Source of the DNA: a virus
DNA length: 24,815 nt
Virus record (IMG/VR): IMGVR_UViG_3300047359_000408
Coordinates: 1 to 24,815 of that record
Reading direction: 5' to 3' (one strand)
The notes under the pieces are model-generated. The model was not told the DNA's origin and did not search any database. It saw nothing but the letters and a program-made list of their open reading frames with translations. The translations under genes were made by a program, and so were the position numbers. Positions 18,424 to 24,815 of the stretch are shown here, piece after piece (position 1 is the stretch's first letter; each line of letters starts with the position of its first letter).

Positions 18424-21400
18424 TTATTTTTTTAATTGTTTAATTTCTTGTTTTAAACTATCAACTTCTGCTTTTAATTCTTTTATAGCTTCTATAAATA
18501 CACCAGCCATATTACCATAAGCAACAGAGTGCTTATCCTCATCATCAATACTTACAACCTCTGGCAACACCTCTAAAACTTCTTGTGCAATAACACCAAT
18601 TTTAGTTGATTTATCATCAATATCTTTTCTGGTATATGTAACACCTCTTAATTGTGTAACCTTATCTAGTGCATTGTCAACAGTAACAATGTTTTCTTTT
18701 ATTCTACGATCAGAAAAAGCTATAACATCACTTGTGGCTCTTATTGTACCAGAAACATCACAAGTATATGTTGATCCTGGCAATGTTGTATCACCTTCTC
18801 CATAACCTAATCTAAGTGAATGTGCTATTGTAAATTTACCTTGAGTAGTACAAGCAAAAGCACCTTGAGAATTTGTATGACCAGTATCACCCCACCAAAA
18901 ACCTCTTGCTGATGTATTGCTCATTTGACAAGTTATGGCATAACCATTTAACCCACCAAATGTATGAGTAGTTTGCATACCAAAACCATAAGTAGAACCT
19001 GACCATACTGAAATCTTAACCCTTTGGTTTACAGCTTTTGTCTCAACTAAATTAGTTAACAATTTTAATGTACTTGCTGAACGAGTACCAGACATTATCA
19101 GAGTACCATTATCAACACCATTATGTCCCCACATACCCCATTCACCATTTCCTATTTGTGTTAATAAGCCATTAACGCCACTAGGTAAAGATGTACCACC
19201 ACCTCTATAACCAAGTGACATTCCATAAGCATTTTTTGCTCCAGTTGTTGAATTGTGTTCAGCAAAGAATATTCTACCAGAACCTTCGCCATCAGTACCA
19301 GTATTGCCCTCAATAGTACAGAATCTTCCATTTACATTTGCTCCATTGCCAGGTATTCCAAAATTCATTGTGCCACCCTTAACTAAAACAGTTTGACCAG
19401 TTCCATTGTTTAAATCAACAGTTCCACTATTATTAATTTTTAAACCTACTAAATTTGCTGTATTTGTAAAACTAAAAGCACCTAATGAATCCATTGAAAT
19501 TTTAGGATGTCCAGATGATGCGCTTGTGTTAAAACCTATATAGCTGTTGTTTGTTAAAAACATATTGCCATTAACCTGTAACTCCTCAGCACCACTAACT
19601 CCTTTAATTCCAACATTACCAGTAACTCTATCTATCTCAAATGAATTAACACCTCCAGCACTATTATTATGTGTTGTTATTGCAAATTTATTTGCTGAGC
19701 CATCATTAACTAAAGCATAACCATAAGTCATTACACCAGAGGCATTAATTGATTCACCTAGTTCTAATTTAGAACTTTCATTACTACCTGCACCACCAAT
19801 TCGCATTGTTGATGATTGACCATTAGAAGAACTATAATTCTGAAAATCAAAATCTACTTTTGGTGATTGTTCATTAACACCAAATCTATAATCATCGTTG
19901 CTATGCTGTTTAATTGTAATTAATCTAGTGTGAACACCCCCAGATGTTGATAATCCTATATGACCAATACCCCTATCGCTATTTGCTCGACCACCCTCAA
20001 GCACCATACCTCTATCATTAGAATGATTTATAATTATTGCAGCACCAGTATTATCAGCATCTGCACCAGCTTGAAACCTTGCGGTTAATCTAAATTCACC
20101 ATTAGCGCCAGCACCTAAAACATGTAATCTTGGCGGAACAGAACCAAAGTCGTTATTAGTTGGAACAGCAATAGCAACTCCTAAATTGCCACCATTAAAA
20201 TAAGTATCGCCATAACTTCTAATCAAAAAACCACCACCGCCAATACCCTTAACAACACCGCCACTTGAATTAGCTTCAAATCTAGCATAATGTGTTGAAT
20301 CGTATTCTGATGTGACTGTATTGGTTGAAGTACCTACTGCTTTAATATCATGATTACTTGCGGTTATATCAGTATAAAAGGTTGATGTATTGTCATTAAT
20401 AATTAACCTGTTATTCCCATTATGCACTCCCCTAACTCCAAATACCAAACTCGCACTAGCAGCAGTATTGCCGTTTGTAATATATACATTACCAGCTCTG
20501 TTACCCATTATTCCATAGCCAGTTACTCTTAATTGATCATCTGTTCCAGTTACATTACCAGCCGCATCAACACCATCTATTATTACATTGTTATCACATA
20601 TTATATAACCCTGTAAATCCATGTTACCGCTGTCATTTATAGTCATTAAATTAGAACCAGTAGTAGATGATTGACCATTGTGCTTTAAACTAAAAACATT
20701 TCCAACACCATTATCATTACTGTCAATCATTAAAGTCATGTTGCCACCAGATTTAAAGAAACCAGTTTGTAATTGATTGTTAGTATCTTGCAGTTGTATT
20801 ACCTGAGTAGCGCCAATAAGTACACTACCACCTAAAACGACATTATGTTCTACATCAATACTTAAATGACTTGCTCCAGATGTTCTAAAATAAAATGTTC
20901 TAGTACCTCCAGATTGCTGTTCTAAAACTGTATTATAACCATCTGTCCCATATCCAGCTGGCATTGCTGGTTTAAACACTATTGCATTTGTTGGTGTTAC
21001 AGTTCCACTTGTAGATGTAGTTTCTGATGTGCCTATTAATGACAAAATATTAGCACCTAGTGTGCCACCATCTGCTACTGCTGGAGTTTTAATATCTAAT
21101 AAAGCATCAGCACTTGAATTATCTGTACCTAAGCATAATTCTCCAGAGTGCAATAATCTCATTTGCTTTACACTCCCTTGTGTTCTAAAAACAATGTCTC
21201 TATCTGCTCCACTCGTTCCAAAATAGAAATGGTCGCCAACATTCATTATCTCATTTGAATCAATACCAATTCCAACGCTTGTTGTACCTACTAATAGAGT
21301 TGAGTTTGCCATTGTAGTTCCGCCAATAGTAGCTCCACTTCCAAAAACTCTCAAAGGTATTGTTCCATTAGGTGATGAACCAAATGTAGCTTGTGCAACA

Positions 21401-24400
21401 CCTCCAGTAGAAATACCTATTACATTTGCTCCAGCATCATAAAAACCAGTATCTGTATCACCTATTTGCAATGAGGGAACTGCGGCAGTACCAGATTGTA
21501 CATATAATGAACCATTTTGTATAAACACACCATCAGCGGTCAATTGTATTTTTCTTGAACCATTAACAACAAAACCTAGTTGATGATTAGCTGGTCGATA
21601 CATACCAGTATTTAAATCTGCTACAAAACCATAATCAACCTCTGCTGTTGATGCTCTTGAATAAGATAAAAAATTCCCCTCGCTAGTAGCATCACCAGAT
21701 ACAACACTAACTTGTGTTTCAGTAGTATCAAAATGAAAAGCGGCACCACTACCTATTGAGGTGTTGTCTGCATGAGCAAAATATAATGTACCCTCTTGTA
21801 AAGTTCCAGTTGTTATATGATCACTAAAATTTATTTTAGCTCCAACACCATTTGTTGTTGTTCTTATTTTTAAACCAGTATCTGAGGTTACAGTTAAAGA
21901 ACCATTAGCAGTAGTATTTCCAGTAACATTTATATTATTTTTAAAATCAACACTACCATCAGAATTGAAAAAAACAACATCTGTTAATGTACTTACATTT
22001 GTTCCACTACCATGTATTGTAAATGAATCATCATCTGCTACAAAATATTTAATTTCTAATCTGTTATTTGTAATACTATTTGTTAACCCAAAACCTTGAT
22101 TAGCACCTCTTAATAAAAGAGAACCTGAGTGTTCTCCTAAATCTTGTGATACAAGATCAATTTGAGATTCGTTACCTACCATTCTCATACCAGTAGTATG
22201 AGTATATGCAGCATAAAAATAACTAGGTGAGTTCCATCCACTTGTACCAGTCATATCAACTCTTGATGTAAATGTAGATACACCAGTAACTGACAATGTA
22301 TTTCTGCTAATTACACTACCAGCATCTAAACCACCTAAAGTGTATAAATTGCCAGATGTATCTAAAGTCATTGACCTTGTAGTATCTTTAACAAATTGTA
22401 AATTACCAGAAGCATTACTTAAGTCGTTAGGTGATTCAAATATTCTCCATAAGTTACCACCATTCCAATTTATACCTTCATTACCGCCAGGATCATTAAA
22501 TGTTAAATTATTTACATTAACAATGTTACCATTAACCATATCGATTTGTTGACCACCCATTGTAATACCACCAGCAAACGCTACTGTGTTTGCACCTCTG
22601 CCAATAGTAATTACATCTACTCCAGCAGCACTATTATCATGTCTTATAACTTTAAATTGATTTGCAGTTCCATCATACCTTAAAGTAAATCCATAATTAT
22701 CAGTCGATTCTCTTAATTGTAATTCAGTATTATACTCTGCTGCTGTTTGAATTTTTAATATTCTATCAGCTTCAATAGTTGTGTTACCAATAGTTTCATT
22801 ACCAGCCACAACAATATTACCATCACCAAATAAACTTAAAACATCTGTTGTATCGTTATCAACATCATTATGTAGTGAAAATTTCATGTAATTACTAGCT
22901 AGAGTTGTTGAAACGTAGTTTTTTATTAAATGAAACCTTGTTGTATTGCCATCATATCTACCTATTTTTATTGAACCCTCAGATTGATGAGTTGGCATTA
23001 CATTTAAATCAACAGTACCTTGAGCTACAAAATTGTTGTTTGCAATTAATTTATCTAAAAACTTAGATTCGCCATCTATAAACAATTGACTAGCTGTTGA
23101 ATCCCATTTAATACTAGCATCATCGCTATCACCAAAAGTTAATTCAGAATCATCTGTAAAATTCATATCCCTATTAACTCTATTAGGTATATCATTTGAC
23201 CTACCAGCACCAAATACTTTTATTAATCCATTACTTGCATGAGATTTTACTACAATAGCAATCTTTTGTACTTCTTCATTTGTTGCAGTTGGTTTAGTCG
23301 CTGTAAATTGCCCAGCAGTTGCAGAAACATATAACTCATCACCAACACTAAAACCAGATGTATCAATGCCTTGTACAGTTCCAAACATTACTGCTTTTCC
23401 TTCACCATCATCTAATAATGCCTCATTTAAAACACCTATTGCTGGCATTCGAGTATTTGCATCTGCTGCAACAACCTCAATAACATTTCCACTTAATGTT
23501 CCAGTGGGTTCTGCATGAACAACAGTACCTTTTGCTAAAGTAGCACCATGAACATTTTTAACATCAACCTCTAATCTTTTAGCTGAATCAGTACTTCCAG
23601 TATTATCATCAACATATTTTTTAGATGCTGCATGAGCATCTGCTGTTGGTGTTTCTGGAATAGTTACTTGACCACTAAAAGTAGATTCTGTTTTACCTAA
23701 TGTCAAAGGTATTACAGTAGCTTCACCATCATTACCACTTAATCTAAAACTATAAGTACCAAAAACACCTGTACCTTCACTACTTGTATCTTCTATGTAG
23801 TTAAAAATAGCAACAGTATCAGTTATTCCAATTTGTAGTGTTTGACTAGAGGTGATACCTAATCTAGTTATATTTAATGGCTGTGCATTTGTGTTAGTGT
23901 CTATAACTAAAGTTGTATCTATATTGCCTATTGTAGTAATCCTACCATCTTTTGTCATATTAAATCTTGTAGTAGAGTTGTCTTGAAATCTAATTAACGA
24001 ATCTCCTACCTCATCTAAACCAGTTATGTTAATTCTAAAACCAGATGCAGCGTTACTACTGTTTACTGTCATAACTGGAGCAGTACCATTAAAGGCAAAA
24101 CTATCAGAATTTATAATAAAATTACTACTAAAAGTACCAGTTGTTCCACTTATAGTGCCACCAGTAACATTTCCCTCTAAATTACCTGTTACATCACCCG
24201 TAACATCACCTGTAACATCTCCTGTAACATCTCCTGTTAAATTTCCTTCAACATTAGCCACAAGAGTTCCAACTGTATATCCACTATCACTAACATCAAC
24301 TGTTGTTGTTGGTTCTGTTGTTAATCCTGTAAATATTTTGAATTTATCGTCACTAGCATCATTAAAAAAACCCTTATACTTAACATTTGTAGAAACAGCA

Positions 24401-24756
24401 TATTTACCAAATAAACCAATGTCTAATATATTAGCGTCATTGTCTTTTGCTAATTTTATTAGCGGATCTTCTACAGCTAAATCTGTTACGTTTAAATATG
24501 TTAAAGTACCATTGACTGTTAAATTACCAGAAACGTCTAGGTTTGCACCTATTTTAGTGTTACCGTAAACATGAAGGTCATAGCTTGAGTTAGGAGACGT
24601 TCCGATACCAACCTGTGTGGTAGATACATAAAAAGGAGAAACGTTCCCAAAACCGTCTGTAAGACGCTTAGGAGACGTTGTTATATTACCATTGTCATTA
24701 AACTTAACAAGCGACTGATAAGTATCTTTTATTTTAGTATTCGAAAGTGTAGCCAT
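18424..24756 (-). CDS. Giant tail fibre with C-terminal S74 self-cleaving chaperone
   Basis: 2110 residues. After an N-terminal segment (MATLSNTKIKDTYQSLVKF) comes a long Gly/Asn/Thr/Ser-rich beta region with many repeated strand motifs (such as 'GNLTVNGT', 'TSGNL') and four tandem GDVT units near residues 174-190. The C-terminal domain from FSDRRIKENI carries the S74/endosialidase chaperone signature: Ser2015 with DRR-x-KENI, GVIAQEVLEVLPEVV and a terminal coiled coil. Cleavage before Ser2015 would release a 96-residue chaperone and leave a trimeric fibre. It is the host-recognition fibre by inference. Its ATG overlaps the upstream stop as TAATG. Confidence 0.85.
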   Translation of the reverse strand: MATLSNTKIKDTYQSLVKFNDNGNITTSPKRLTDGFGNVSPFYVSTTQVGIGTSPNSSYDLHVYGNTKIGANLDVSGNLTVNGTLTYLNVTDLAVEDPLIKLAKDNDANILDIGLFGKYAVSTNVKYKGFFNDASDDKFKIFTGLTTEPTTTVDVSDSGYTVGTLVANVEGNLTGDVTGDVTGDVTGDVTGNLEGNVTGGTISGTTGTFSSNFIINSDSFAFNGTAPVMTVNSSNAASGFRINITGLDEVGDSLIRFQDNSTTRFNMTKDGRITTIGNIDTTLVIDTNTNAQPLNITRLGITSSQTLQIGITDTVAIFNYIEDTSSEGTGVFGTYSFRLSGNDGEATVIPLTLGKTESTFSGQVTIPETPTADAHAASKKYVDDNTGSTDSAKRLEVDVKNVHGATLAKGTVVHAEPTGTLSGNVIEVVAADANTRMPAIGVLNEALLDDGEGKAVMFGTVQGIDTSGFSVGDELYVSATAGQFTATKPTATNEEVQKIAIVVKSHASNGLIKVFGAGRSNDIPNRVNRDMNFTDDSELTFGDSDDASIKWDSTASQLFIDGESKFLDKLIANNNFVAQGTVDLNVMPTHQSEGSIKIGRYDGNTTRFHLIKNYVSTTLASNYMKFSLHNDVDNDTTDVLSLFGDGNIVVAGNETIGNTTIEADRILKIQTAAEYNTELQLRESTDNYGFTLRYDGTANQFKVIRHDNSAAGVDVITIGRGANTVAFAGGITMGGQQIDMVNGNIVNVNNLTFNDPGGNEGINWNGGNLWRIFESPNDLSNASGNLQFVKDTTRSMTLDTSGNLYTLGGLDAGSVISRNTLSVTGVSTFTSRVDMTGTSGWNSPSYFYAAYTHTTGMRMVGNESQIDLVSQDLGEHSGSLLLRGANQGFGLTNSITNNRLEIKYFVADDDSFTIHGSGTNVSTLTDVVFFNSDGSVDFKNNINVTGNTTANGSLTVTSDTGLKIRTTTNGVGAKINFSDHITTGTLQEGTLYFAHADNTSIGSGAAFHFDTTETQVSVVSGDATSEGNFLSYSRASTAEVDYGFVADLNTGMYRPANHQLGFVVNGSRKIQLTADGVFIQNGSLYVQSGTAAVPSLQIGDTDTGFYDAGANVIGISTGGVAQATFGSSPNGTIPLRVFGSGATIGGTTMANSTLLVGTTSVGIGIDSNEIMNVGDHFYFGTSGADRDIVFRTQGSVKQMRLLHSGELCLGTDNSSADALLDIKTPAVADGGTLGANILSLIGTSETTSTSGTVTPTNAIVFKPAMPAGYGTDGYNTVLEQQSGGTRTFYFRTSGASHLSIDVEHNVVLGGSVLIGATQVIQLQDTNNQLQTGFFKSGGNMTLMIDSNDNGVGNVFSLKHNGQSSTTGSNLMTINDSGNMDLQGYIICDNNVIIDGVDAAGNVTGTDDQLRVTGYGIMGNRAGNVYITNGNTAASASLVFGVRGVHNGNNRLIINDNTSTFYTDITASNHDIKAVGTSTNTVTSEYDSTHYARFEANSSGGVVKGIGGGGFLIRSYGDTYFNGGNLGVAIAVPTNNDFGSVPPRLHVLGAGANGEFRLTARFQAGADADNTGAAIIINHSNDRGMVLEGGRANSDRGIGHIGLSTSGGVHTRLITIKQHSNDDYRFGVNEQSPKVDFDFQNYSSSNGQSSTMRIGGAGSNESSKLELGESINASGVMTYGYALVNDGSANKFAITTHNNSAGGVNSFEIDRVTGNVGIKGVSGAEELQVNGNMFLTNNSYIGFNTSASSGHPKISMDSLGAFSFTNTANLVGLKINNSGTVDLNNGTGQTVLVKGGTMNFGIPGNGANVNGRFCTIEGNTGTDGEGSGRIFFAEHNSTTGAKNAYGMSLGYRGGGTSLPSGVNGLLTQIGNGEWGMWGHNGVDNGTLIMSGTRSASTLKLLTNLVETKAVNQRVKISVWSGSTYGFGMQTTHTFGGLNGYAITCQMSNTSARGFWWGDTGHTNSQGAFACTTQGKFTIAHSLRLGYGEGDTTLPGSTYTCDVSGTIRATSDVIAFSDRRIKENIVTVDNALDKVTQLRGVTYTRKDIDDKSTKIGVIAQEVLEVLPEVVSIDDEDKHSVAYGNMAGVFIEAIKELKAEVDSLKQEIKQLKK
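18466..18714 (-). other. S74 intramolecular chaperone domain of the fibre
   Basis: Codes residues 2015 to about 2097: SDRRIKENIVTVDNALDKV, then GVIAQEVLEVLPEVVS and GNMAGVFIEAIKELKAE. In characterised relatives the Ser in [F/x]SD-R-x-K is the cleavage nucleophile; here it is present. The remaining residues to the stop (18424) form the coiled coil. Confidence 0.8.
24191..24238. repeat. Four tandem 12-bp repeats in the fibre gene
   Basis: Four near-identical 12-bp units (plus strand ACATCMCCYGTA type) encode four GDVT-type tetrapeptides in the fibre N-terminal third. Silent third-base changes in individual copies show that they are diverging. The copy number could vary between strains by slippage. 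Confidence 0.7.
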
Positions 24757-24815
24757 TATTCAAAACAAGTTGGTTGTGAATCGATATGTAATGTACTTTC
24801 GTTTGCAGTGTCACC
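24756..24815 (-). CDS. C-terminal end of an upstream gene, partial
   Basis: The minus-strand frame is open from the window edge to TAA (24756-24758), giving GDTANESTLHIDSQPTCFE. The stop overlaps the fibre ATG as TAATG, the junction style used throughout, which supports it as the end of a real virion gene. Nothing more can be said of its identity. Confidence 0.6.
   Translation of the reverse strand, partial: GDTANESTLHIDSQPTCFE

Noticed and set aside
24026-24568. 180-residue plus-strand frame opposite the fibre N-terminus
   Set aside because: It is the complement of the repetitive fibre gene and its Pro/Val/Ser-rich sequence mirrors that repeat structure. No promoter or ribosome start is seen on that strand.
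1-24815. tRNA genes, rRNA, insertion sequences or integrase
   Set aside because: None was recognised by eye; there is no tRNA-like cloverleaf, transposase motif or tyrosine/serine recombinase motif in any minus- or plus-strand frame examined.

Overview
This window is a strongly AT-rich stretch of a tailed-phage genome (Caudoviricetes, or a prophage of one). Every supported gene lies on the minus strand, so transcription runs from position 24815 towards position 1. The likely host is a member of Bacteroidota, probably a flavobacterium. Four operon heads carry the promoter type of that phylum (TTG, 19-20 bp, TAnnTTTG or one mismatch) and a fifth carries a weaker form. Shine-Dalgarno sequences are largely absent. 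A Gram-negative envelope is implied by a lipoprotein and spanin-like pair. There is no integrase, tRNA or CRISPR array. Both window ends cut through genes.

Layout in transcription order. (1) 24815-15196, late module: the C-terminal end of an unknown protein, a 2110-residue fibre with a C-terminal S74-type self-cleaving chaperone, small virion-associated proteins, then a lysis cassette (47-residue membrane protein, spanin-like TM/coiled-coil protein, exported thioredoxin-like protein, lipoprotein, M15 endolysin, 3TM-type holin). It ends at a strong terminator (15066-15099). (2) 15020-10696, replication and control: ERF annealing protein, SSB-like protein, winged-helix protein, an array of 17-bp palindromic repeats, T7-type primase-helicase, VRR-NUC nuclease, sigma-like factor and two small proteins. 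(3) 10641-6636: an operon with its own promoter holding a lipoprotein, RecE-like exonuclease, DnaA-domain-IV protein, Nmad1/DUF1599 protein, small and large terminase, and a PD-(D/E)XK-like protein. (4) 6563-2847: nineteen tiny genes in two promoter-to-terminator units of twelve and seven; ten of them are only 35-56 codons long. (5) 2780-1975: a non-coding stretch, an 81-residue gene with its own promoter, and a second array of the 17-bp palindromes in very AT-rich DNA. (6) 1974-1: the start of a virion-assembly module with a tail-chaperone-like gene containing an A_AAA_AAT slippery site, a tail-completion-like protein, an HK97 gp10-like protein and a partial gene.

How it fits together: the RecE-like exonuclease, ERF annealer and SSB-like protein form a recombination set. 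Primase-helicase, winged-helix protein and DnaA-like protein form a replication set. The phage sigma-like factor could switch on late genes whose upstream DNA lacks host-type promoters. The most notable signals are the -1 frameshift candidate at 1348-1354, a 17-bp palindromic repeat shared exactly by two loci about 11.7 kb apart (putative origin or operators), and a second 12-bp repeat family (TATTRAATTYAT) at three operon boundaries.
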